Part shown: positions 31,422 through 40,920 of the stretch, piece by piece
Layout of the letters: each line of letters begins with the position of its first letter
Position numbering within the stretch: position 1 is the first letter of the stretch
Assembly: GCA_008931825.1 (NCBI GenBank)
Contig: QXVZ01023286.1
Coordinates: forward strand, 127,625-191,624
DNA length: 64,000 bases
Direction: 5' to 3'
DNA from: Phallusia fumigata
Taxonomy: Eukaryota; Chordata; Ascidiacea; Phlebobranchia; Ascidiidae
Notes under the pieces: model-generated
What the model was told of the DNA's origin: nothing
Databases searched by the model: none
What the model saw: the letters and a program-made list of their open reading frames with translations, nothing else
Position numbers and translations under genes: made by a program

Positions 31422-32576
31422 TCATTTTCTAGTTTCGCGAATTTTTCTGGCAGTCAAACATACCGAGCATCCGAAAATCACTATAGATCCGATGAGGCTG
31501 GTGATTGGCGGCGAGTACTGAAGAAAAACAAACTGAAGAATGATGGCGAATATAATCTGTGTGGATTGGACAATCGTTAACGGACCAGCTTTCTTTTTTT
31601 GCAAAGCAACAGTTATAAACAAATGTGCTAGGATTGCCGCTGCGGCTGACAGAAAAAGATGAGGTCGTGAGCGCAAGGGATGCTCAAAGGTTTCTTTACG
31701 GCCGCCAAAGACAGAATGACGCCCAACCACGAGTAGTGAAATAGCGAGACGCTGACATGTACACTTGGTCCAAGTTTGCGAAGGAAAGTGTATGCGAAAG
31801 CTGTAGAGATGGCGGAGGCAAGGGCCAGCAAAATTCCTTGTAGGCGCTGGACGTTGTAATCGCCGACACTTCCGAATAGGTACGAAGGTCTTGCCACAAG
31901 AACGATCCCAACCAGTGTGAGAATTAAAAACAGGCCTTCCAGCAACGTGCAGCGTTCTAAACAGCAACACATTTTGTTTCAAAGAACACAAACTCTATAA
32001 AATCAAGGCCGATTGTAATTAGGTACAGCAGATCAGAGGACCGATTTCGTCATCTTCTTTGGTTTTGTTTTCATTTATGCTGCGTACATTTCCTTAATTA
32101 CATAAGTGTAAAAAGTTTTTTTTAACATACAATTTCGTTACTGCGGCAAGGGTGGCATACAACTTACCTTTTAAGCAAAAGCACGACAAAACACCCACAA
32201 AAGTTATGTAGGTGTACAAAATTGACACGGAATCGCCCAAGGGTATAAACAACAGACTATAGTTTGATGCCCAGTTTGCAACGATGGCAGTTACACAGTA
32301 TCCAAACAAGTATAAATTTTCTGAAAGGGTCCGTCCAAAAATTCTCTCGCCTCTGTAATGCATAACTGGCAATATCAACAAATACTGTAACCCGGAACGT
32401 GCGAGCTGCATTTCATAGGCGCTTGCTTCCTTAATGTATTTGACCAGAAGTAGAGATATGGCGAAGCTTATAGCTGATAGAAGAGCGTAGAAAAAACCAA
32501 TCAATGTTTTGCACCTTTCTTGCGAAGTCTTTGGTTCATTACTGCGGGCAACTATGTCTTCGTCTGCTGATTTCAT
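31422..32576 (-). pseudogene. SLC35G-like copy 4, frameshifted in repeat 2
   Basis: Exon 1 (32576..32168, phase 1) is intact and encodes EamA repeat 1 with FIPLGDSVSILYTYITFVG. Exon 2 (31956..31422) is 535 nt, against 539 nt in copies 5 and 6. Aligned to copy 5, four bases are missing just after the CAHDL codons (around 31650-31665). The frame then shifts and stops shortly after, while the rest of repeat 2 (KKAGPLTIVQSTQIIF, YSPPITSLIGS) stays open in another frame. Little other decay is visible, so this is a young pseudogene, a null allele, or an assembly error. Splice sites are otherwise normal. Confidence 0.65.
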
Positions 32577-33907
32577 AATCCAATTTTTAAGGCTAGATTT
32601 AAACCTAAGGAGAAATAAAATCTTGAGTAAAATAGCCTATCAAGTAATAGTCCTTTAAAGCATTAGTTCGTGGTGCAAGACCTCTTTCTGTAGTGACTCA
32701 GCGAACTGGCTTTTAACTAAATCGAGCTGTCTTTCGAAACCCACAACTTAGGTTAGGCTGCATTTAGAAATGTGCAACTTACATTTTGGACAACAAAAGG
32801 TTTAATAATCGGCTTAGACAACCTGGTAAAAAACTTTAAGATTATAATTAGGTCCCTTGTACACTGGAATCACACGGCAAGCGTTTCTTTCGTAGTTACT
32901 GCACAATAACTAATACACAATAAGCTTATGTTACATTTGCAGCTTGTAAATTTATGCTATTGAATTTCAGCACTACGTTTGCTGTAAACGCGGTCTGCAT
33001 TTGTTTACAGTACGGCAGACGGCAGACAACAGCTCAACCAGTTCCTTTCTGCATTTTATTTTTGAACATCCGTTATTACACGATTCACTTGCAACACAGG
33101 TCGGCGCAGCGAAAACAGTATTTCGGATCCGATCTGCTTCTCATTCATGCGTAATACATGTTTTTTTTTGTTTTTTTTACTTTTATGAAACTTGAGGCAT
33201 TGCTTTAACTCTACGAAATTTCTGCAAACGTGAAACGGGGAAGTAAAGTCCAGATTTTGTCAAAATATCGAAAAATTTTAAACGTTTTCAATTCCACTTA
33301 TTATAACGTTAATAAAGGTTAAGTTGAAACTTTTTATTTCATAAACTTTCGATTGAAAGAGATTTTGTCATACAAGCAGTTCGCATTACCTCAATGTCTG
33401 ACGTACTGTACCAAACACATGAAGCTAATTGTGACCTTTTAGGTAGGTCGATTAGAATACTTTTTTATTTTACTTTTCCACGTAAGTACAAAATTGAGTT
33501 TCCGCCAAAAGTACATTTAAGTAAGCACAGTGTCGCCACTCTAAATACACTGACATAACATGTTCAAATCAGAACCGAAATTGAGTAGTTGTCCTGTCCT
33601 ACTGTATTTGCGATATTGGATGATAAGGGTACAGCTGAAAAAAGGGTCATCTGCATGGGGTAGCCGGTCAAGGGGGCAAAAGAACCTCCCTCCGAAATTT
33701 CTAAATTGTACATCAAGGTAGGTTACCCCTGGAAAAAAGTTGTACTTTAGGATAAGTTACCTTTGGAAATATTTGGCCCATTCCAAAATTTTGGACTGGC
33801 TACGATATTGGCAAAATGTACTTGTAGCAGGCTGGTGATGCGTGGTTTGAGCCTTGTTTGATTGTCAGCACTCAAAAACAGTTTTTTAGTAAATTTCGCT
33901 TTCAAAC
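32577..33907. other. Intergenic region between SLC35G copies 4 and 5
   Basis: Promoter side of copy 4. From ~33490 onward the sequence matches the region from ~37770 and marks the left limit of duplication block I. No gene is seen. Confidence 0.4.
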
Positions 33908-35297
33908 TCATTCTTCAGTTTCACGAATTTTTCTGGCAGTCAAACACACCGAGCATCCGAAAATCACTATAGATCCGATGAGACTGGTGATTGGCGGCGA
34001 GTACTGAAGGAAAATAAACTGAAGAATGATGGCGAATATAATCTGTGTGGATTGGACGATCGTCAACGGGCCAGCTTTCTCCTTTTGCAAAGCAACAGTC
34101 ATAAATAAATGGGATAGGATTGCCGCTAAAGCTGACAGTGAAACAACGACGAGGTCATGAGTGCATGGGATGGTCCAAGGCTTCTTTAGGGCGACCAAAG
34201 AGAGAATGACGCCCAACCAGGAGTAATGAAATTGTGAAACGCTTACATGTACACTTGTTCCAAGTTTGCGAAGAAAAGTGTATGTAAAAGTCGTAAGTAG
34301 GGCAGAGCCAAAGGCTAGCAAAATTCCTTTCACATGAAGAACGTTATTTTCACCGGCACCACCAAATAGGTAAGAAGGTCTTGCCACAAGAACGACCCCA
34401 ACCAGTGTGAGAATGGAGAACAGGCCTTCCATCAACGTGCAGCGTTCTAAACAGGAATGTAAACGACATTCTGTATTTTACAGCAAACTAATTCGAAAAG
34501 AATAGTTCAACTAAAGGATATTCCCGTTCATTATTTCAGCATATATTCGACAGAACCTACAGTGGTAAAGTAAGAAAAAAATATGTGAACAAGCCTGCTA
34601 GTTTATTGCTGTGCCCGAAGTAAGCTTAACAAAAAATACAAGCCAATAGTTGCATGCACAACATTTTCTACGTTTCCACAATTGTGGAATTGGAAACGCT
34701 CCTGATGATGGCAACAGCGTTTGCCGAAACGTAGAAAATGTTTTACACGGGGGTACTGACTTGTATCTTCTTATTGAGACAATTTAAATTCGTGAATTGT
34801 GTAATTAATGTATTCATCTTATTTATAAATAGAAAATGTTTTTCAACGTGTACAGTTACGTTATTTAGGCACAGACGACATACGCACTTACCTTTCAAGC
34901 AAAGACACGACAAAATTCCCACTAAAGTTATATAGGTGTACAAGATAGACACGGAATCGCCCACAGGAATGAACAGCACACTGTAGTTAATAGCCCAGTT
35001 GGCAACGATAGCAGTTATACAAGGTCCAAACAAGTAAAAGTTTTCTGAAAGGCTTCGACCGAAAATTCGCTCTTTTCTGTAATGCATTACTGGCAATATC
35101 AACAAATACTGTAACCCGGAACGTACGAGCTGCATTTCCTCCGCGCCAGCATCCTTAATGTATTTCACGAGTAGTAGGGACGTTGCCCCGCTTATAGCTG
35201 ATAGAAGGGCGTAGAAAAAGCCGACAAGCTTTTGAATCCTTTGCGAAGCGATTGGTTCATTATCAAGGGCAACCTTGTCTTCATCTGCTGAATTCAT
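33908..35297 (-). CDS. SLC35G-like EamA transporter, copy 5
   Basis: Exons 35297..34892 (phase 1) and 34446..33908 join to 314 residues. Repeat 1 has FIPVGDSVSILYTYITLVG. Repeat 2 opens ERCTLMEGLFSILTLVGVV and carries RKLGTSVHVSVSQFHYSW, KEKAGPLTIVQSTQIIF and a Lys/Arg-rich end KIRETEE. It is nearly identical to copy 6 in exon 2, so the duplication is recent or conversion has acted. The intron holds a hammerhead-like foldback element at 34635-34769, also present in copy 6. Substrate is unknown. Confidence 0.9.
34635..34769 (+). mobile_element. Hammerhead-like foldback element, copy a
   Basis: Lies in the SLC35G copy 5 intron. Outer imperfect inverted repeats (TACAAGCCA.../...GACTTGTA) enclose a perfect inner pair, ACATTTTCTACGTTTC (near 34661) and GAAACGTAGAAAATGT. 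Between them is CTGATGA, then a hairpin GGCAA-CAGCGT-TTGCC, then GAAACG (34702-34731), the order of the hammerhead core CUGANGA, stem II, GAAA. One extra T lies between CTGATGA and the hairpin, so self-cleavage is uncertain. Penelope-like retroelements and retrozymes are known to carry hammerheads. No reverse transcriptase is present here. Confidence 0.5.
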
Positions 35298-36130
35298 ATT
35301 TCGCAGATTTTGAAGGTTGAATAAGAACGCTGCAAATTACCAAAAACTCAAGTGAAATATCTTAACAAGTAACATTCCTTTTACAACAAAATGCATCAGG
35401 TCTTAGTTCGACGGTTTTAGCTTAACCACAAAAACATCCGCGGGGGAAATGACGTTTTTACACATAACTTCGTGTTGCTTCATTGGACTTGCTTTTGACT
35501 GAACCAAGTTTACAGCATGCCTTGCTGCCTTGCGAAATCCACAACTAAACCTTGTCTTCATTTTCCCATTTCGCAACATACATTTTAGACCACAAGGGCC
35601 TAAAAATTTAGTAGTCAGCTTAGACATCAAGGCAAAAAATCTCCTAGCTAAGTTCCTTATATACTAGTTTTACACAGCAAGTGTAGTTTTTGCAGCCACT
35701 GCACTTTAACCAACATGTAGGCGTTTTGTTTGACAACAAACATGAATGACCAACGTATCGCGGTAAACCTGCATGAACCATATCTACTTCATTCATTATC
35801 TATCAAATATTACCTCTGCACCATATAGCTTTGGGCAATTAACTTAGAGTGCTACCTTTGTTTTGAATATCGTCTACATATAACTATAATGCAGCAAGCG
35901 CTTGACATCATCACTATTTCCTTTCATTGTAACACGAGCTAGACGGCGCAATGTTGTTTTTATCGATTGCTGGCGCTACTCACTCAAGCGTACAGCGTGG
36001 GTTTCATGTTTGCTCGGGCGTTTCAACACACCGTTAACTTCTACTTCTTCAACTTATTTTCAGCTATGAGATTCAATTTTCGTTTTTATGTCATATCTTC
36101 AACCAGTCTGCGTTCGTAACGTTATAGGTT
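35298..36130. promoter_or_regulatory. Upstream block of SLC35G copy 5 (duplicated at 40.2-41.0 kb)
   Basis: This 5' flank aligns with the one upstream of copy 6 through long near-identical stretches. An example is ACGTATCGCGGTAAACCTGC at ~35753 and ~40548. A ~37-codon open stretch on - (from 35630) is shared with 40417, but it is not joined to the transporter by convincing splice sites. It may be a leader or uORF. At 36107-36163 a decayed counterpart of the Ly6-like exon at 40921 is visible, with its donor lost. Confidence 0.4.
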
Positions 36131-37267
36131 TTCTCCAGATTCGATCTTATGTGTTTTCCTGAGCAAAAAAACTTCATCGACATTACTCTCACCCACTGGA
36201 ACCTGATAGGCTAATGAAAGTCGCCAACTCACTCAAACCGAAAAGGATAAATAAAGGAATGTCCAACTGCAATGAATCGGGTAGTTCAACAGTGGAGTCA
36301 CCCTGGCCCTATTGCACCAACCGAGGATAAAGGTTCAACAAATTCTGTTAAGTTTTTAAAAACAAACCTAATACTCGTCTTCGCATCTAAATACGTTGTT
36401 GTCTTCAAACGCCTCCCTATCTATCACATTTTTGTGTAATATCAAATTGCAATAAAAAACATAATTGCCTGAGAACTTGTATTAGTTAATACATTTTATT
36501 GTAAACGTTTCGACAATCGCTCTTGTCATCATCAGTGCATTATGACAAGAAGCTTAAAACCGTGCGTTATATACATAAAAAGGTAAAAATTACTGGGAGC
36601 ATTTAATTTTCGGTTGGGTTGGATGTTGGATTGCACAAGTCGTCAGCTGTACGAACTTGGGTGTTGGGAGTTTTTATTTGTGAGCCTTAATATTTGGCAC
36701 TACAGCAATGTGGCGTATTAGAACTGAAAAGTTTGGCAAGGCAAAAAAATAGTCAGAATTCAAAGTTAGCGGCTGCGCATTGGGTATTTCGTGTTTCTGT
36801 CTCAACTTGCTGTTGAGAGTTAAACGCTTTTAAAAGTTTACCAAATCTAAAGATCAAAATTTGTAGTAAAAATGTTTTACAAAATTAGGGGCAACTATAA
36901 TAGATTTTTATCAAAAACTTTTCACAAATTATGGATCTGGAGGGTTGTGAAATGTTTTTCGATTCCATAAAACTTAGAATTCGATTTTTAAAAAATTAGC
37001 TTTGATTTTGCAAATATGAAACGTCAAAAATTTTGTTTCTAATTCATAACTTCATAACATTATCATTTTTACATGCAAAATATAAATGTAAAGTTACAGC
37101 AATATTCTAAAATCCTTGTTTTTCTATGGCATTTTTACAACTGAGTCTTGTTTTAAGGTTATTTACCAGACTCAAACCTTCATGAAGACCATAAAACACA
37201 GAATGGTAAAATTTCGCGATCAATAATAGACACTTTTGGTTTTATAAATAAGGTTTTTGTATTCCAG
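36131..37267. other. Block I spacer, copy 1
   Basis: AT-rich sequence aligning in part with 42290-43090, for example GGATGTTGGATTGCA against AGATGTTGGGTTGCA. It holds the hammerhead-like core listed at 36489-36545 and no further exon that I can support. Confidence 0.4.
36489..36545 (-). mobile_element. Hammerhead-like core, copy c
   Basis: Read on the - strand this gives CTGATGA, T, the hairpin GACAA-GAGCGA-TTGTC, then GAAACG, followed by the same kind of AT-rich arm as copies a and b. The stem differs from copy a by a compensating pair (GGCAA/TTGCC against GACAA/TTGTC). That argues the RNA fold, not just the sequence, was maintained when the lineages were active. Element limits are not clear. 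Confidence 0.5.
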
Positions 37268-37464
37268 GTATTTGGACGTCTCGAGGGGACGGTGCCGATT
37301 AGCATGAAAATTTTATTCAAGAGGATTATAATAATTGCCAGAATTAAGGGGGCACAGTGCGAAACACTGAGTAAATGCAATTCGCCCTGTAATACCATAG
37401 CGAACAACTTGGTGCGGAGGTACAGCAGCGAGATACGAAGCAAGGGAAAGAAAATGACAGCCAA
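37268..37464 (+). pseudogene. Orphan Ly6-like exon, block I copy 1
   Basis: Clear counterpart of the exon at 43091..43290: TATTCCAG acceptor, phase 0 entry, then a 197-nt open reading ending in phase 2 at a weak GTGTGA donor. It keeps KGAQCETLSKCNSPCNTIAN and RYSSEIRSKGK but has lost the first Cys (TTT where copy 2 has TGT). The matching upstream exon near 36107-36163 is decayed. No Thr-rich terminal exon follows before the SLC35G copy 6 gene, so it is most likely a relic left by the block I duplication. Confidence 0.5.
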
Positions 37465-37647
37465 GTGTGAATAATATGCTTACACATAGTTGGTACTGGG
37501 ATCTGCCCTGAAGCTTTCACGCCGGCCAACTATAACGGCACACTCAAATATAAATCATAGTACGCCAGGCCTGCAAGAGGCGTTATACCGTATCGTAGTC
37601 GGCCTTCCAAGCATTTCCAATCAGCAAGGCGTGGCTAGAAAAATCTA

Positions 37648-37720
37648 GCCTGCGATGGGATTTGAACCCACGACAGGAGCCTATCTGGGGCTGGCGCTCT
37701 ACCAACTGAGCTACGCAGGC
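37648..37720 (-). tRNA. tRNA-like gene, unusual anticodon arm
   Basis: Read on -, the 73-nt sequence starts GCCTGCG and ends CGCAGGC (perfect 7-bp acceptor). It has A-box-like TAGCTCAGTTGGTAGAGC and B-box-like GTGGGTTCAAATCCCA with a perfect T stem. TAGATTTTTC follows, giving a T5 Pol III terminator. The anticodon arm is abnormal: there is one extra base, a C-C mismatch, and a loop CCAGATA lacking U33. The nominal anticodon would be AGA (Ser), yet there is no long variable arm. It is therefore probably a tRNA pseudogene or the head of a tRNA-derived SINE that can still be transcribed. Confidence 0.45.
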
Positions 37721-37923
37721 ACGGCGGTGAGGCTGCCGAAAGTCGAATCACAAACACCGCTGTCTGCTGCATGCTTAAGTAAGTACAGTATCATCACTTA
37801 TATACCCTGACATAAGATGTGCAAATCAAAAACCGAAAGAAAGTAGTTACCGTCTTCCCTTATTTGAGATATTACATGATCAATCTGCATCTAACTGAAA
37901 GGTCACCTGCATTGGGGCAGCCA

Positions 37924-38110
37924 GGGGGGGGGGGGGGGGAAACAACAAAACCCCCCCCCCCCCCCNNNNNNNNNNNNNNNNNNNNNNNNNNNNNNNNNNN
38001 NNNNNNNNNNNNNNNNNNNNNNNNNNNNNNNNNNNNNNCAAAAAAAGGGCCCCGCAGGGGGGGGGCGCGGGGGGGGGGGGGGGGCGTAACAAGCAATGCC
38101 CCCCCCCCTC
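37924..38110. other. Assembly gap within G/C homopolymers
   Basis: A run of 73 N (37966-38038) is flanked by runs of G and C 9-17 long on both sides. The matching place in block I copy 1 (~33660-33710) is ordinary sequence, so the homopolymers may be partly artefact. Nothing can be said of what the gap holds. Confidence 0.9.
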
Positions 38111-38328
38111 CCCGAAACTATTAAATTGTCAAGGCAGGTTACCACTGGAAAAATATCTCTAGTAAGTTGTACATTAGGATATGTTACCTTTGAAAATATT
38201 CGGCCCCTCCCAAAATTTTGCACTGACTACGATATTGGCGAAATGTGCAGGTAGCAGTACTGCATGGTATGCGCCTTTTTGAATTGTCGTCACCTAAAAC
38301 AAGATTTTCCGCAATTCCGCGTTTAAAC

Positions 38329-39797
38329 TCATTCTTCAGTTTCACGAATTTTTCTGGCAGTCAAACACATCGAGCATCCGAAAATCACTATAGATCCGAT
38401 GAGACTGGTGATTGGCGGCGAGTACTGAAGGAAAATAAACTGAAGAATGATGGCGAATATAATCTGTGTGGATTGGACAATCGTCAGTGGGCCAGCTTTC
38501 TCCTTTTGCAGTGCAACAGTCATAAATAAATGTGCTAGGATTGCCGCTAAACCTGACAGTGAAACCACGACGAGGTCGTGAGTACATGGGATGGTCCAAG
38601 GCTTCTTTAGGGCGACCAAAGAGAGAATGACGCCCAACCACGAGTAGTGAAACTGTGAAACGCTGACATGTACACTTGTTCCAAGTTTGCGAAGGAAGGT
38701 GTACGTGAAAGTTGCAAGGCAGGCAGAGGCGAAAGCCAGTAAAATTCCTTTCACCTGCAGAATGTTGTTTTCATCGTTACCACCAAATAGGAAAGAAGGT
38801 CTTGCCACAAGAACAACCCCAACCAGTGTGAGAATCGAAAACAGGCCTTCTATCCACGTGCAGCGTTCTAAACAGAAATATAAACAACTCTTTGTGTCAA
38901 AGCTGACTAATTCGAAAAGATAGGTCAATTAAATGTAGTTACATCCGATCTGAGAACCGGATTAATCACTTGCATATGGTTTTGTTGAAATATTGTTTTC
39001 ATTATTTCAGCATTTATATGATAGAACATGTAATGTTAAAGTATAAAAACACATCAACAAGCCTGCAATTTTATCGATGAGTCCGAACAACGACGTTGTA
39101 CTTTTATCTTAATAAGACGATACAAGCCAGTGCTTGTGTATAAAACCCCTTTTTAAGTTTCGACAAAGCTGTTGTGGATACGCTGAGGAAACCCTTATGA
39201 TGAAATCAGCGTTGGTCGAAACGTAAATGTTTTACACACAAGTACTACTGGCTTGTATCTTCTTTTTGAGACAATTGTAAACCGTAAATTATGTTCCTAA
39301 GATTTTTATCTTATTTGTAAGTAGAAAATATTTTTAACGTGTACAGTTACGTTATTTGGGCACAGACGACACACGCACTTACCTTTTAAGCAAAGACACG
39401 ACACAATTCCCACTAAATTTATATAGGTGTACATAATAGACACGGAATCGCCCACCGGAATGAACATAACACTGTAGTTAATAGCCCAGTTTCCACAGAT
39501 AGCAGTTACACAGGATCCAAACAAAAAGAAGTTTTCTGCAAAGGTCCGACCGAAAATTCGCTCTTTTCTGTAATGCATTACAGGTAATATCATCAAATAC
39601 TGTAACCCGGAACGTACAAGCTGCATTTCCTCGGCGCCCGCATCTTTAATGTATTTCACGAGTAGTAGGGACATTGCCCCGCTTATAGCTGATAGAAGAG
39701 CATAAAAATATCCGATCAGTTTTCTGCACCTTTCTTGCGAAGTTTTTGGTTCATTACTATGGTCAACTTTGCCTTTGACTTCGTCTGTTGAATTCAT
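38329..39797 (-). CDS. SLC35G-like EamA transporter, copy 6
   Basis: Exons 39797..39383 (phase 1) and 38867..38329 join to 317 residues. The 539-nt exon 2 matches copy 5 in length and nearly in sequence (RKLGTSVHVSVSQFHYSW, KEKAGPLTIVQSTQIIF). Exon 1 differs more: its N-terminal tail (SNEPKTSQERCRKLIG) is closer to copy 4 than to copy 5. That suggests conversion between neighbours or a mosaic origin. Repeat 1 has FIPVGDSVSIMYTYINLVG. The intron carries the second hammerhead-like foldback element (39119-39260). Confidence 0.9.
39119..39260 (+). mobile_element. Hammerhead-like foldback element, copy b
   Basis: Same intron and orientation as copy a. Outer inverted repeats (GATACAAGCCAGTGCTTGTG and its partner ending ACTGGCTTGTATC) are clearer than in copy a. 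The core TATGATGA ... GTCGAAACG near 39197-39223 is more decayed and its stem II is weak. Its position in the paralogous intron means the insertion preceded the block I duplication. Confidence 0.5.
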
Positions 39798-40025
39798 ATT
39801 CCAGTTTTTGTTACTAGATTCAAACCTAGAGAGAAAAACTCCTGAGTAAAATAGCCCAGTTTTTAGTACAAGACCACTTTCTGTTGTGACTCGGCGAACT
39901 GGCTATTAACTAAATCAAGTTCACAATAAACCTGGGTGTGTTGCTAATTCCACAACTTAGGTTCGCAGCCGTTCGGAATTCATAACATTTTGGACAACAA
40001 AGATGAAGAATCGACTTAGACAACC

Positions 40026-40076
40026 CGGCGGTTGGTTCATTATCATGGGCAACCTCATCCACGTTTGCTGAACTTA
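40026..40076 (-). pseudogene. Relic of an SLC35G first exon
   Basis: On - this reads ISSANVDEVAHDNEPTA, matching the N-terminal codons of copy 5 (NSADEDKVALDNEPIA). It sits ~230 bp upstream of copy 6 and is followed by sequence unrelated to the rest of exon 1. It is a fragment of another lost copy or of an unequal exchange. Confidence 0.5.
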
Positions 40077-40189
40077 TATTCCACAGTTTTTGTAAGTTGG
40101 TAAAGCACGCCGCATTTATCATTCACCCCAGCGAAATAGCCTAATAAGCAACAGTCCTTCTACACAAATACATCAGTTATTTTGTCATG

Positions 40190-40920
40190 CCTTTAAACGG
40201 CGGTTTTAGCTCTACTAAAAAACATCTGCGGGGGAAATAACGGTTTAACACTCTCTGTTGCTTCATTGTACTTGCTTTTGACTAAATCAAGTTCACAACA
40301 TGCCTGATGCCTGGCTGCGTTTCGAAATCCACAACTAAGCCTTGTCTTCATTTTCCCATTCCGCAACATACATTTTAGACCACAAGGGCCTAAAAATTTA
40401 GTAGCCAGCTTAGACATCAGGGCAAAAAACTGGATCTCTCAGTTAAGTTCCTTATATACTAAATTCCCATAGCAAGCGTATCTTTTGCAGTCACTGCACT
40501 TCAACCAACACATACGCGTTTTGTTTGACAACAAACATGAATGACCAACGTATCGCGGTAAACCTGCTTGAACCATATCTACTTCTTTCATGATTTATCA
40601 AATATTACCTCTACAACATATAGCTTTGGGCTATTAACTTATAGTGTTACCTTTGTTGTAAATACCGTCTGCATGTAACTACAATGCAGCAAGCGCCTAA
40701 CATGAGCCCCGTTTCCTTCAATTGTAACACGAGACAGACAGCACAACTCAGTTTGTCGGTTGTGTAAGCTACTCATTGAAGCGTACTACGGGTGTTTCAT
40801 GTTTACTAGGGCATTTCAATACACCGTTAAATTTTCCTTTTTGAACTGATTTTGAGCTATAAATTCCATCTTCCTATGGGTGCTCCGTCGTTAATTAGTT
40901 TACGCCGAGATGGGCGACAG
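40190..40920. promoter_or_regulatory. Upstream block of SLC35G copy 6 (partner of 35.4-36.1 kb)
   Basis: Aligns over several hundred bases with the copy 5 upstream region, including GACCACAAGGGCCTAAAAATTT (40378-40399 and 35588-35609) and the ACGTATCGCGG segment. It probably includes the copy 6 promoter on - and may also serve the Ly6-like gene that starts nearby on +. Confidence 0.35.

Noticed and set aside
37819-38223. Gly/Pro-rich frames across the N-filled gap
   Set aside because: Made of G and C homopolymers around unknown bases, which is an assembly artefact rather than a gene.
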